This document shows positions 43,657 to 52,659 of a DNA stretch of 60,988 nucleotides, piece by piece. Under the pieces are notes generated by a model, which was given only the letters and a program-made list of their open reading frames with translations, ran no database searches and was not told the origin of the DNA. This stretch comes from JBJHBP01 sp050485645 (GTDB lineage Bacteria; Pseudomonadota; Gammaproteobacteria; Steroidobacterales; Rariloculaceae). A program made the position numbers and the translations under genes. The stretch is taken from positions 1-60,988 of the forward strand of contig JBJHBT010000023.1 in the NCBI GenBank assembly GCA_050485645.1, given 5' to 3'. The first letter of the stretch is position 1. Each line of letters begins with the position of its first letter.

Positions 43657-45843
43657 TTACATGAGTTGCAGATTCGCATAGGCGAGCACCAGCCATTTGG
43701 ATCCAGCGTCCTCGAAATTCACCTGCACCCGGGCGTGGGCGCCGCTGCCTTCGCAGTTGAGCACCACACCTTCGCCGAACCTGGCGTGCCGCACCCGCTG
43801 GCCCAGGCGCAGCCCGGCGGGCAGACCTTCCGCGGCACCGGACAGCGATGGCGGCGCCGACGGCCGGCGATACACGGGACGTGACACCGACATGGCGGGC
43901 CGAATCTCCTCGATCAGCTCGGCGGGCAGTTCACGCAGAAAGCGCGACGGTGTGGCATAGGTATCCTGCCCGTGCAGCCGCCGCTGTTCGGCGTAGGTGA
44001 GATACAGCTTTTCCATGGCGCGGGTGAGTCCCACGTAGCACAGTCGCCGTTCTTCCTCGAGGCCCTCGGGGTCGCGCAGCGATCGCTGGTGCGGGAACAG
44101 GCCGTCTTCCAGTCCGCACAGGAACAGAATCGGAAACTCCAGACCCTTGGCGGAATGCAGCGTCATCAGCTGTACGCTGTCCTGGTAGTCATCGGCCTGG
44201 GCGTCGCCGGATTCCAGTACCGCGTATGACAGAAACTCCGCCAGCGGCGGCAGATCCGATTCGTCGTCCTGGCCGAACACGTCGCGTGCGGCATTCACCA
44301 GTTCCTCGAGGTTCTCAACGCGCGGATTCTCGGCGTCCCGGCCGCGTACCGGGTCCTTGCTGTAGTGATCGACGAGGCCGCTGGCCTTGATCACACAGTC
44401 CACCTGCTCGTGCAGTGCGAGGTTGGCGGTGTCACGGTCCAGGCTGTCGATGAGGTGCAGGAACTGCCACAGTGCGCTGGCGGCGCGTTTGGCCAGCAGC
44501 TCTTCGGCGATTACGGCGCCGGCGGCGCGCCACAGGCTGGTGCTGGCGTCGCGTGCACGGGCGCGGACCACTTCCATGGTGCGCGCGCCAATGCCCCGTG
44601 TGGGCGTGTTCACGACCCGTTCGAACGACGGGTCGTCGTCGCGGTTGGCGATCAGACGCAGATAGGCCAGCGCATCCTTGATTTCGGCACGCTCGAAGAA
44701 GCGCTGGCCGCCATAGACGCGGTATGGAACGCCGGCTGCCAGCAACGCTTCCTCGAACACGCGCGACTGCGCGTTGGAGCGGTACAGGACCGCGATGTCG
44801 CTGCGGCTCCTGCCACGCTCCACGTAGTCCTGGATCTTCGCAACAACGAAGTCGGCCTCGTCACGTTCGTTGTAGGCGCCGTACAGCTGCAGCTGATCGC
44901 CCTTGCCGCCGTCGGTCCACAGGTTCTTGCCCAGCCGGCCGCTGTTGTTCTGAATGATTGCGTTCGCGGCGCTGAGAATGGTTTCCGTGGAGCGGTAGTT
45001 CTGCTCCAGGCGCACGATTCGCGCGCCGGGAAAGTCGCGCTGGAAGCGATGCAGGTTCTCCACGCGCGCGCCGCGCCAGCGGTAGATGGACTGATCGTCG
45101 TCGCCGACCACGAACGGCGTGCCGCCGCCGCTGCCCAGCAGCGTCAGCCAGCGGTACTGGATCGCATTGGTGTCCTGGAATTCGTCCACCAGCAGATGGC
45201 GGAAACGCTCGCGATACAGCGACAGCACCTGCGGGTTGTCACGCAGCAGCTCCAGCACCCGCAGCAGCAGCTCGCCGAAATCCACCACCGACGCTTCCTC
45301 GCAGGCGCGCTGATAGCGGGCGTAGAGCTCGATCATCATGCGTCGTCCGGCATTGCCTTCATCGCGCAGGTCGGCGGGGCGCAGGCCCTCGTCCTTCTGT
45401 GCGTTGATGAACCACTGCACCTCGCGCGGCACCCATTCGTTCTCATCCAGTTCCATGGACTTCAGCAGTCGCCGGATGCTGCGCAGCTGGTCCTCGGAGT
45501 CCATGATCTGGAAGGCCTCGCTCAGGTTCGCTTCGCGGGCGTGGATGCGCAGCAGTCGATGGGCGAGACCGTGGAACGTGCCGATCCACAGGTGACGGGT
45601 GGGCAGGCCAAGCAGGGTCTCGATGCGATGCCGCATCTCGGCGGCCGCCTTGTTGGTGAACGTGACGGCGAGAATCTGTTGCGGCGCGAGGCCGCCAACA
45701 CGGATCAGCCATGCGATGCGATGCACAAGCACGCGCGTCTTGCCGCTGCCGGCACCGGCCAGAACGAGCATCGGATGATCTTCGGCGGTAACCGCTTCCC
45801 GCTGCGCGTCGTTCAGCGGGTTGATGATGTCGGTGATGTCCAC
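43657..45843 (-). CDS. uvrD: DNA helicase II UvrD
   Basis: The 728-residue SF1A helicase acts in nucleotide excision and mismatch repair. It shows Walker A AGAGSGKTRVLVHR, motif Ia FTNKAAAEMRHR, Walker B LLVDEFQDTNAIQYRWL, motif III GDDDQSIYRWRGA, motif IV LEQNYRST, motif V LMTLHSAKGLEFPILF, motif VI EERRLCYVGLTRA, and the C-terminal GQRVRHARFGEGVVL. The start is GTG at 45843. It lies between the haem A synthesis genes and trkA. Confidence 0.96.
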   Translation of the reverse strand: MDITDIINPLNDAQREAVTAEDHPMLVLAGAGSGKTRVLVHRIAWLIRVGGLAPQQILAVTFTNKAAAEMRHRIETLLGLPTRHLWIGTFHGLAHRLLRIHAREANLSEAFQIMDSEDQLRSIRRLLKSMELDENEWVPREVQWFINAQKDEGLRPADLRDEGNAGRRMMIELYARYQRACEEASVVDFGELLLRVLELLRDNPQVLSLYRERFRHLLVDEFQDTNAIQYRWLTLLGSGGGTPFVVGDDDQSIYRWRGARVENLHRFQRDFPGARIVRLEQNYRSTETILSAANAIIQNNSGRLGKNLWTDGGKGDQLQLYGAYNERDEADFVVAKIQDYVERGRSRSDIAVLYRSNAQSRVFEEALLAAGVPYRVYGGQRFFERAEIKDALAYLRLIANRDDDPSFERVVNTPTRGIGARTMEVVRARARDASTSLWRAAGAVIAEELLAKRAASALWQFLHLIDSLDRDTANLALHEQVDCVIKASGLVDHYSKDPVRGRDAENPRVENLEELVNAARDVFGQDDESDLPPLAEFLSYAVLESGDAQADDYQDSVQLMTLHSAKGLEFPILFLCGLEDGLFPHQRSLRDPEGLEEERRLCYVGLTRAMEKLYLTYAEQRRLHGQDTYATPSRFLRELPAELIEEIRPAMSVSRPVYRRPSAPPSLSGAAEGLPAGLRLGQRVRHARFGEGVVLNCEGSGAHARVQVNFEDAGSKWLVLAYANLQLM

Positions 45844-45942
45844 TGGCGAATTACTGTCTGGCTGTCGGGATCAGGATCGAACAGGTTGATACCGGTTGCC
45901 CGATCCGGGGTCTGATCCGGAGGGTATCTGTTCGTGCCGCCT

Positions 45943-46860
45943 TCACTGCTCGGGCCAGAACAGCGGCAGATAGTGGTCGATCAGCAGAAAGCTGAACAAT
46001 GCAACCAGGTAGCTGATCGAGTAGGAAAACGTCTTCATCGCCGTATCGCGGTTGCCATCCAGCTTCAGCAGCAGCGCGTAGTACAGGAAGCCGCCGCCCA
46101 GCAGCACCGCGCTGAGCAGATACAACGGCCCGCTCATGCCGGTGAGATACGGCAGCAGCGTGACGATGAACAGCAGGACGGTGTAATACAGCACGAACGA
46201 CTTGGTGAATTCCACGCCGTGCGTGACCGGCAGCATGGGAACCTTCGCCTGCTCGTAGTCGGCGTGGCGAGCGATGGCCAGCGCCCAGAAGTGTGGTGGT
46301 GTCCACGTGAAGATGATCAGGAACAGCAGCAGCGCATAGCCGCTGACCTCGTTGGTCACGGCCGTCCAGCCCAGTACCGGCGGTGCCGCGCCGGCGGCGC
46401 CGCCGATCACGATGTTCTGCGGCGTCGCGCGCTTCAGGTAGACGGTGTAGATCACCGCATAGCCGATCAGCGAGAAGAACGTGAGCACTGCGGTGAGTGC
46501 GTTCACCAGCAGCGCCAGTATGCCAAGGCCGGCCAGGCCCAGTCCGAGCGCGAACGTTGTCGCATCGCGCTCGCTGATGCGGCCGGTGGGCAGCGGACGC
46601 TGGCGGGTACGCGCCATCTGCGCGTCGATGCGTTGATCCAGCAACTGATTCACGACGGCCGCGCTGGATGCGGCCAGGGCGATGCCGATGCTGCCGAAGA
46701 TCAGCGGTCCCAGCGGCACCATGCCGGGTGTGGCGAGAAACATGCCCACGACGGCAGTGAACACCAGCAGCTGCACCACGCCAGGCTTGGTGAGCTGATA
46801 GTAGTCACGCCATACCGGGCGCGCGGGTGTTCCCGTATTACCTGATTCTTTGGTGAGCAT
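45943..46860 (-). CDS. ctaB: Haem O synthase (protohaem IX farnesyltransferase)
   Basis: This 305-residue UbiA-family membrane enzyme attaches farnesyl to haem B. It has the Asp-rich NQLLDQRIDAQMARTRQRPL and the second conserved region YLKRATPQNIVIGGAAGA, with eight or nine helices. The ATG at 46860 lies inside the end of ctaA, overlapping by 23 bases. It is the last gene of the haem A/oxidase assembly set. Confidence 0.95.
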   Translation of the reverse strand: MLTKESGNTGTPARPVWRDYYQLTKPGVVQLLVFTAVVGMFLATPGMVPLGPLIFGSIGIALAASSAAVVNQLLDQRIDAQMARTRQRPLPTGRISERDATTFALGLGLAGLGILALLVNALTAVLTFFSLIGYAVIYTVYLKRATPQNIVIGGAAGAAPPVLGWTAVTNEVSGYALLLFLIIFTWTPPHFWALAIARHADYEQAKVPMLPVTHGVEFTKSFVLYYTVLLFIVTLLPYLTGMSGPLYLLSAVLLGGGFLYYALLLKLDGNRDTAMKTFSYSISYLVALFSFLLIDHYLPLFWPEQ

Positions 46861-47803
46861 GCACCACCGTGAGCAGCAGCAGGGCGGCGAAGCCGTTGTG
46901 GGCAACGGCCACGGCCAGCGGAACGCCGAACAGTATGATACTCACACCCAGCGCAAGTTGCGCCGACAGTACGGCCAGGATGGCGACACCATTGGCGCCC
47001 AGCCCCCTTGTCCGCAACAGTGCCAGCGCGAATGCGATCAGCATCAGCGTGGCAACGATCGCCCCGAGTCGATGCGTGAAATGAATGGCGACGCGCGCCG
47101 GGTGATCGAGGACACCGAACTCGTAGTCCACGCCCAGACCACGCCACAGGACAAAGCCTTCGGCGTAGTCGGCAATCTCGGGCCACCATTGGGTCTGGCA
47201 GGTTGGAAAGTCGGGGCAGGCCAGTGCCGCATAGTTGGCGCTGGTCCAGCCGCCCAGTCCGATCTGTACGATCAGTGTGGCCGCCGCCGCCAGTCCCAGC
47301 GTGCGCAGTTGTCGTGGCGCGGCGATCAACGGGCCGACCCGCCAGTGACTGAGCCAGAACAGCATCGCAAGTGTCGTGAAGCCGCCGAACAGATGCGCCA
47401 CAACCACCAGCGGTTTGAGCAGCAGTGTCACCGTCCACATGCCGAGCAGGCCCTGGAATATGACGACGCCCAGCAGCACGAACGGCAGGATCACCGGCTG
47501 CTCGGGGTCGTGGCGATTGCGCCAGCCGATCACCGCCATGGCAATGATGATCAGACCCAGTGTGCTTGCCAGATAGCGATGAATCATTTCACGCCATGCG
47601 GCGCCCACGTCCAGCTCGCGCCCGAATGCCTCGGCCACGTCCTCGCTGATGCGGGTTTCGGTGGGCACCAGTCGACCGTAGCAGCCCGGCCAGTCCGGAC
47701 AGCCAAGTCCGGCGTCGGTGAGCCGCACCCAGGCGCCGGCCACCACGACGATGACGGTCAGCAGTGTCGCGATTCGCGCGAGACGGATGAAGGTGGTGCG
47801 CAC
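46838..47803 (-). CDS. ctaA: Haem A synthase
   Basis: The enzyme oxidises haem O to haem A for aa3 oxidases. The 321-residue membrane protein has RLTDAGLGCPDWPGCYGRLV near the start, MIHRYLASTLGLIIIAMAV, and paired conserved histidines including VAHLFGGFTTLAMLFWLSHW and IHFTHRLGAIVATLML. Two extra Cys residues (CPDFPTC) match the bacterial family. I chose the GTG at 47803 because GGAG precedes it and the conserved N-terminus starts there. Confidence 0.95.
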   Translation of the reverse strand: MRTTFIRLARIATLLTVIVVVAGAWVRLTDAGLGCPDWPGCYGRLVPTETRISEDVAEAFGRELDVGAAWREMIHRYLASTLGLIIIAMAVIGWRNRHDPEQPVILPFVLLGVVIFQGLLGMWTVTLLLKPLVVVAHLFGGFTTLAMLFWLSHWRVGPLIAAPRQLRTLGLAAAATLIVQIGLGGWTSANYAALACPDFPTCQTQWWPEIADYAEGFVLWRGLGVDYEFGVLDHPARVAIHFTHRLGAIVATLMLIAFALALLRTRGLGANGVAILAVLSAQLALGVSIILFGVPLAVAVAHNGFAALLLLTVVHAHQRIR

Positions 47804-47804
47804 T

Positions 47805-48398
47805 TCAGCCGCTCCTGGATGTATCCAGCAGGCGGCGCAGGTCGCGCAGCAGTGGGCGCTGGGTGGGTTCGGGCGGATACATCGTGACGAGGTTACCGCG
47901 TGGATCCACGAACAGGACGCGGCCGTCGCCAAGGTTCATCGTGTCCATGGTCGGCAGGCCCAGCAATGCATCGCGCAGTTCGGCATCGGCGTGGAGCACG
48001 ATCAGTTCACGATCATCGGGCAACTCCGGAATCCGCGGATCAGGCGCGGTCGGGCTGCCCGCGGGCGGGATGTTCAGGTACACCCATTTCACCCGTTCGC
48101 CGTGGCGTCCCAGTGAAATGTGCACGGACATCAGCCTGATGAGCTGGCTCGCACAGCTCTGGTCACATGGGCCGGTGCGTGCATAGATCAGCGCCCAGCG
48201 CTGGTTCAGGCGCTCGCCGGCAGTATACGAGGCCAGATTCAGCGGCACGGCCGGCTCAATCAGTGTGCGTTCCGGATTGGATGTCTGACCCAGCCTGGTG
48301 GGCAGCCAGCCACTGTGATAGCTCACCAGTGCCAGTGAAAACGGTACCGCGAACAGCAGCGTGATCAGCCACGGTTCGGGCCTGCGCAGCAGACTCAT
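47805..48398 (-). CDS. Sco-like thioredoxin-fold oxidase assembly protein
   Basis: The 197-residue protein has one N-terminal membrane anchor (WLITLLFAVPFSLALVSY) and a soluble domain with IYARTGPCDQSCASQLIRLM. The CXXXC spacing (CDQSC) is that of Sco copper chaperones. Later segments (LGDGRVLFVDPRGNLVTMYP) match thioredoxin-fold ends. It sits between SURF1 and ctaA, where a protein of this type is usual in Gammaproteobacteria. Copper delivery to the oxidase is inferred. Confidence 0.75.
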   Translation of the reverse strand: MSLLRRPEPWLITLLFAVPFSLALVSYHSGWLPTRLGQTSNPERTLIEPAVPLNLASYTAGERLNQRWALIYARTGPCDQSCASQLIRLMSVHISLGRHGERVKWVYLNIPPAGSPTAPDPRIPELPDDRELIVLHADAELRDALLGLPTMDTMNLGDGRVLFVDPRGNLVTMYPPEPTQRPLLRDLRRLLDTSRSG

Positions 48399-49144
48399 TT
48401 CTTGCGCTCCCTGAAGCTGCGAATAAATACCACGGTGCTGGCGCCGGCCACGAACAGCGCCAGCGCGAACCACTGCACGGCGTAGCCGAGATGTCGCTCG
48501 GGCGGCAGTGCGGCCGGCTCCCAGGCGCGCACGAAGCCGTCCGCCTGATCTTCGGCCAGCAGCAGCTGAAACGCCGCCAGTGGCGTGGCGAGCCGCTCGC
48601 CAAGTTCCTGCATGGTCGGAAACGACACCACCTGCAACGCGCTGCCATCGGTCTGCAATGGCGGTGCCGCAAGTCGCAGGCCCGGACGCGGCAGCGTGCC
48701 GATATGGGCACGTATCGTGCGGTCGGTGTCTTCCACCGGAACGTCCGGCAGAATCCGGCGATCAGCAGACGCCGCTACCCAGCCGCGGTTCACGATGACC
48801 AGCCGTTCATGGCCCTCGGGCTGGAACGGCGTGAGCACGTGATAGCCGGCCGCTCCCTGGCGGGTCATGTTGTCGAGCAGAAACTGTATCGCCGGCCGAT
48901 AACGACCTTGAAGAACGACTTCCCGGTCGCGCACCTCGGCAAGGTCGGCGTCCGGCGGCAGGACGGTGAGCGACGGCAGGCCGCCGGCTTCGCCGAACCG
49001 CTCGTGAATGGCGCGGGATTCCGCGGCACGCTGCCACTGCCACGATGACAGGCCGAAGAACCCCACGGCCAGGGCCAGCAGCGCCACCGCGGCGATGCGG
49101 TCGCGATACGGCGTATTGCGGGTGCTGGAGGTGAGCGGGCTCAC
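48395..49144 (-). CDS. SURF1 family cytochrome oxidase assembly protein
   Basis: The 249-residue protein has two membrane helices, one N-terminal (RIAAVALLALAVGFFGLSSW) and one C-terminal (GYAVQWFALALFVAGASTVV), around a periplasmic domain with FLLDNMTRQGAAGYHVLTPF and VIVNRGWVAA, all typical of SURF1. It helps insert haem A into subunit I. The GTG at 49144 was chosen over longer upstream starts without similarity. Its TGA overlaps the next ATG. Confidence 0.92.
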   Translation of the reverse strand: MSPLTSSTRNTPYRDRIAAVALLALAVGFFGLSSWQWQRAAESRAIHERFGEAGGLPSLTVLPPDADLAEVRDREVVLQGRYRPAIQFLLDNMTRQGAAGYHVLTPFQPEGHERLVIVNRGWVAASADRRILPDVPVEDTDRTIRAHIGTLPRPGLRLAAPPLQTDGSALQVVSFPTMQELGERLATPLAAFQLLLAEDQADGFVRAWEPAALPPERHLGYAVQWFALALFVAGASTVVFIRSFRERKK

Positions 49145-49183
49145 GTTACAATGAGGCCCGTCTGCCCCGTCCGGAGAGAGCGC

Positions 49184-49387
49184 TTGAGACTGCTGATCCT
49201 GCTGCTGTTTATAGCCATTGTCGCGAGTATGGTGTCGGCGGCGCTTGCGCTGGTGCGTCGCGATGGTGATCCGCGGCGTATGGCGCGTGCACTCACCGTC
49301 AGGATCAGCCTGTCCGTGCTGTTGTTCGTGCTGCTGCTGGCAGCCTGGGCGGCGGGGCTGATCGAACCCCACGGCCTGTTTCCGTAG
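49184..49387 (+). CDS. DUF2909 twin-transmembrane protein
   Basis: This 67-residue protein has two helices (LLILLLFIAIVASMVSAALA and LSVLLFVLLLAAWAAGLI) and the family tail IEPHG. The TTG at 49184 follows GGAGAG and matches the usual N-terminus; an ATG at 49151 would add 11 unlike residues. The gene is characteristically placed opposite to the oxidase genes, between SURF1 and subunit III, as in pseudomonads. Its function is unknown. Confidence 0.85.
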   Translation: MRLLILLLFIAIVASMVSAALALVRRDGDPRRMARALTVRISLSVLLFVLLLAAWAAGLIEPHGLFP

Positions 49388-49419
49388 AAGGGCCCGCCCG
49401 TTGCCGGCGCAGGCCCTTC
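49387..49419. terminator. Hairpin between convergent DUF2909 and ctaE
   Basis: GAAGGGCC (49387-49394) and GGCCCTTC (49412-49419) form a perfect 8-bp stem in the 49-bp gap between two convergent genes. There is no T-tract on either side, so it is at most a weak or Rho-assisted bidirectional terminator. Confidence 0.4.
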
Positions 49420-49436
49420 GTCGAAGGTCCGCCGGC

Positions 49437-50309
49437 TTACAGCCAGTAGACGAAGATGAACAGGCCGAGCCAGACGATGTCCACGAAATGCCAGTACCAG
49501 GCCACCGCTTCGAATCCGAAGTGGCGCGAGGCGGTGAAGTGGCCGCGGACCACCCGCAGCCAGATTACGATCAGCATGATCACGCCCAGCGTGACATGCA
49601 GGCCGTGAAAGCCCGTGAGCATGAAAAAGATATTGCCGTAGATGCCCGAATCCAGCCGGAGGTTCAGGTCCACGTAGGCATGGATGTATTCGTAAGCCTG
49701 AAAGCCCAGGAAGATCAGGCCGAGCAGGATGGTGGCGCCCAGCCAGATGATCACGGTACGGCGGTGTTCTGACACCATCGCGTGGTGCGCGATCGTGATC
49801 GTGACACCACTGAGCAGCAGGATCGCGGTGTTCAGTGCCGGAATGCCCCAGGCGCCAATGACGCGCAGGGCCTCGGTGGCCGCGGGGCCCGCCGTGGGCC
49901 AGGAGGCCTCAAAGCCAGGCCACAGCAACAGGTTGGTGAACAGGTTGTTACCTTCGCCGGCCAGCCACGGAATGGTCAGCTGGCGGGTGTACACCAGTAC
50001 GCCGAAGAACACGCCGAAGAACATCACCTCGGTGAATATGAACCACGCCATCCCCTGTCGGTAGGAGCGGTCCACCGTGCCGTGGAACGGCCGGTTCATG
50101 TTTTCGACGATCACTTCGCCGAACCATCCGAACAGCATCACGAGCAGTGCCGCGAAACCGATCAGCATCAGCCAGCCGCCGCCGGCGGTGGTGTTCAGCC
50201 ATAGCGCGAAACCGAACGTCATGGCGAACAGGGCGATCGCGCCGATGATCGGCCAATGCGTGGAATGCGGTAGTTCCAGAGGTTGGTGTGCGTGACTTGC
50301 GTGATCCAT
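49437..50309 (-). CDS. ctaE: Cytochrome c oxidase subunit III
   Basis: The 290-residue membrane protein has the conserved N-terminal HSTHWPIIGAIALFAMTFGF, a seven-helix layout, the internal WFIFTEVMFFGVFFGVLVY, and the C-terminal RHFGFEAVAWYWHFVDIVWL. It stabilises subunit I of the aa3 oxidase. It follows ctaG on the same strand with a 31-bp gap. Confidence 0.97.
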   Translation of the reverse strand: MDHASHAHQPLELPHSTHWPIIGAIALFAMTFGFALWLNTTAGGGWLMLIGFAALLVMLFGWFGEVIVENMNRPFHGTVDRSYRQGMAWFIFTEVMFFGVFFGVLVYTRQLTIPWLAGEGNNLFTNLLLWPGFEASWPTAGPAATEALRVIGAWGIPALNTAILLLSGVTITIAHHAMVSEHRRTVIIWLGATILLGLIFLGFQAYEYIHAYVDLNLRLDSGIYGNIFFMLTGFHGLHVTLGVIMLIVIWLRVVRGHFTASRHFGFEAVAWYWHFVDIVWLGLFIFVYWL

Positions 50310-50340
50310 CGCCAGTTTTCCGTTCGGCCTGTGTGTGGAG

Positions 50341-50853
50341 TTAGTTGCCTGACTCGAAGAACGAGTATGCCAGCGTCAGTGTGTCGATATGCGCCGGAAG
50401 TTCCGGAGCGATCATGAACACGACGGGCATTTCCTTGCTTTCATTGGCTTCGAAGTACTGGGTCTCGAAGCAGAAACATTGCGTCTTCTTCATGTGCTGC
50501 GCGGCCGTGCCCGGCGCCACGCTCGGTACGGCATGTGCCGACCGTGGCGCGTCCATGCGGTTGCGCGCCACGTAATTGGTGCGGTACAGCTGGCCGGGAT
50601 TCACGTACATGTGACTGGCCTCGGGTGCGAAATCCCAGTTCGTCAGCCGCCCGCGGGTGGCCACGAATTCCACCCGCACCCTGCGGTCGGGATCGGTCAC
50701 CACCTCCGCAACCGCCTGCGGCGTGTTCGCGGTGCGGCCGCCCATGCCGGTGATTTCGCAGAACACGTCATACAGCGGCACGAGCGCGAAGCCGAAGCCG
50801 AACATGGCCGCGGCGCCAATCGCAAGCTTGATTGCCAGCGAGCGGTGTTCCAT
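50341..50853 (-). CDS. ctaG: Cytochrome c oxidase copper-assembly protein CtaG (Cox11)
   Basis: The 170-residue protein has one N-terminal anchor (LAIKLAIGAAAMFGFGFALV) and a periplasmic domain with the copper-binding CFCFETQ (in KKTQCFCFETQYFE) and the terminal VFMIAPELPAHIDTLTLAYS. It delivers copper to the CuB site of subunit I. It lies 3 bases after the small ORF and before ctaE. Confidence 0.96.
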   Translation of the reverse strand: MEHRSLAIKLAIGAAAMFGFGFALVPLYDVFCEITGMGGRTANTPQAVAEVVTDPDRRVRVEFVATRGRLTNWDFAPEASHMYVNPGQLYRTNYVARNRMDAPRSAHAVPSVAPGTAAQHMKKTQCFCFETQYFEANESKEMPVVFMIAPELPAHIDTLTLAYSFFESGN

Positions 50854-50856
50854 CCG

Positions 50857-50988
50857 TCATCCGCCTCCGAACAGCACGTTCTTGAGGATGAAGCCCAGAT
50901 AGATCAGAAGCACGACCGCGACATGCGCGAGCGCGATTTTTACTGACCGCGCGCGACGCTCTGGGTTGTCGTTCGACATGGCTGTCAT
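50857..50988 (-). CDS. Small single-helix protein of the oxidase operon
   Basis: This 43-residue protein, too short for many gene finders, sits between ctaD and ctaG. It has a charged N-terminus (NDNPERRARSVKI) and one helix (ALAHVAVVLLIYLGFILKNV) ending FGGG. The ATG at 50988 overlaps the ctaD stop as ATGA; an ATG at 50979 is an alternative. Small membrane proteins at this place are recurrent in gammaproteobacterial cta operons and may aid assembly. Confidence 0.75.
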   Translation of the reverse strand: MTAMSNDNPERRARSVKIALAHVAVVLLIYLGFILKNVLFGGG

Positions 50989-52577
50989 TTGACTTCCGGT
51001 GGTGTCTCGAAGGTGTGGTGCGGCGCCGGTGACGGCACGGTCCATTCCAGGCCCTGCGGCTCATCCCAGACCCTGGCGGTGGCCTTCTCGCCCTGGCCGC
51101 GTATGGCTTTGATGATGACCCACACGAAGATCAGCTGCGCGATACCGAAACCGAACGCGCCGATGCTGGAGATCATGTTGAAGTTCGTGAACTGCAGCGC
51201 GTAGTCGGGAATGCGGCGCGGCATGCCCGCCAGACCCAGGAAGTGCTGCGGGAAGAACGTGACGTTGACGAAGATCGCCGTCAGCCAGAAATGCAGCTTG
51301 CCGAGCTTCTCGTCGTACATCACGCCGGTCATTTTCGGCAGCCAGTAGTAGGCACCGGCCATCGCGCCGAACACCGCACCGGGGACCAGCACGTAATGGA
51401 AATGCGCGACGACGAAGTAGCTGTCGTGGTACTGGATGTCGGCCGGGGCGATCGCCAGCATCAGCCCGGAGAATCCGCCCATCGTGAACAGGAACAGGAA
51501 CGCGATCGCGAACAGCATCGGCGTTTCGAAGGTCAGTGAGCCGCGCCACATCGTGGCCGTCCAGTTGAAGATTTTCACGCCGGTGGGCACGGCGATGATC
51601 ATCGTCGTGAGCATGAAGAACAGCTGGCCGGCCAGCGGCATGCCCACGGTGAACATGTGATGCGCCCACACGATCAGCGACAGGAAGGCGATGCTGGCCG
51701 TGGCATACACCATGGCCGCGTAGCCGAACAGCGGCTTGCGCGAGAACGTCGGGATCACCTCGGAGATGATGCCGAAAGCCGGCAGGATGATGATGTAGAC
51801 CTCGGGGTGACCGAAGAACCAGAAGATGTGCTGGAACAGTACCGGGTCGCCACCACCGGCGGCATCGAAGAAGCTGGTACCGAAGAACTGATCGGTGAGC
51901 AGCATGGTCACGGCACCCGCCAGCACCGGCATGGCCAGCAGCAGCAGATAGGCGGTGATCAGCCAGCTCCAGGTGAACAGCGGCATCTTCAGCAGCGTCA
52001 TGCCCGGGGCACGCATGTTCAGGATCGTGACGATGATGTTGATCGACGCGAGAATCGACGAGATGCCAAGCAGATGCACCGAGAAGATCAGGAAAGGCAG
52101 GGCGTCACCGGTCTGCAGCACCAGCGGCGGGTACATCGTCCAGCCCGAGGCCGGTGCGCCGCCGGGCATGAACAGCGTCAGCAGCAGCATGCCGCCGGCA
52201 AAGGGCAGAATCCAGAACGACCAGTTGTTCATGCGCGGGAACGCCATGTCCGGCGCACCCACCTGGAGCGGAATCAGCCAGTTCGCGAAGCCCGCGAAGA
52301 CCGGCATGATCATGCCGAACACCATGATCAGCGCGTGCATGGTGGTCATCTGATTGAAGAAATGCGGATCGACGAACTGCAGGCCGGGCTGGAACAGCTC
52401 CAGACGAACGATCAGGGCCATCGCGCCGCCAACGAAGAACATCGTCAGGCCGAACAGCAGGTACAGTGTCCCGATGTCCTTGTGATTGGTCGTCGTGATC
52501 CAGCGCATGATGCCGGTGCGTGACGGACCGTGGTGATGGTCGTGAGAGTCGGGGTGGGTATCTACTACAGTGCTCAT
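50985..52577 (-). CDS. ctaD: Cytochrome c oxidase subunit I (aa3-type)
   Basis: The 530-residue, 12-helix core subunit carries both haems and CuB. It shows MHALIMVFGMIMPVFAGFAN, the proton-channel/CuB segment FWFFGHPEVYIIILPAFGII with the catalytic Glu and His-Tyr pair, VWAHHMFTVGM for the two CuB histidines, and AHFHYVLVPGAVFGAMAGAY for the haem ligands. Start is ATG at 52577, with a His-rich N-terminus (DSHDHHHG). Confidence 0.98.
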   Translation of the reverse strand: MSTVVDTHPDSHDHHHGPSRTGIMRWITTTNHKDIGTLYLLFGLTMFFVGGAMALIVRLELFQPGLQFVDPHFFNQMTTMHALIMVFGMIMPVFAGFANWLIPLQVGAPDMAFPRMNNWSFWILPFAGGMLLLTLFMPGGAPASGWTMYPPLVLQTGDALPFLIFSVHLLGISSILASINIIVTILNMRAPGMTLLKMPLFTWSWLITAYLLLLAMPVLAGAVTMLLTDQFFGTSFFDAAGGGDPVLFQHIFWFFGHPEVYIIILPAFGIISEVIPTFSRKPLFGYAAMVYATASIAFLSLIVWAHHMFTVGMPLAGQLFFMLTTMIIAVPTGVKIFNWTATMWRGSLTFETPMLFAIAFLFLFTMGGFSGLMLAIAPADIQYHDSYFVVAHFHYVLVPGAVFGAMAGAYYWLPKMTGVMYDEKLGKLHFWLTAIFVNVTFFPQHFLGLAGMPRRIPDYALQFTNFNMISSIGAFGFGIAQLIFVWVIIKAIRGQGEKATARVWDEPQGLEWTVPSPAPHHTFETPPEVK

Positions 52578-52659
52578 GGTCGGATGCTCTCGATGGTTTG
52601 GCGGCGGCCTTGCTGCGGTGTCGGTGGCGGATCGATGACCGGTGGTGCTGGCCGGCCCG

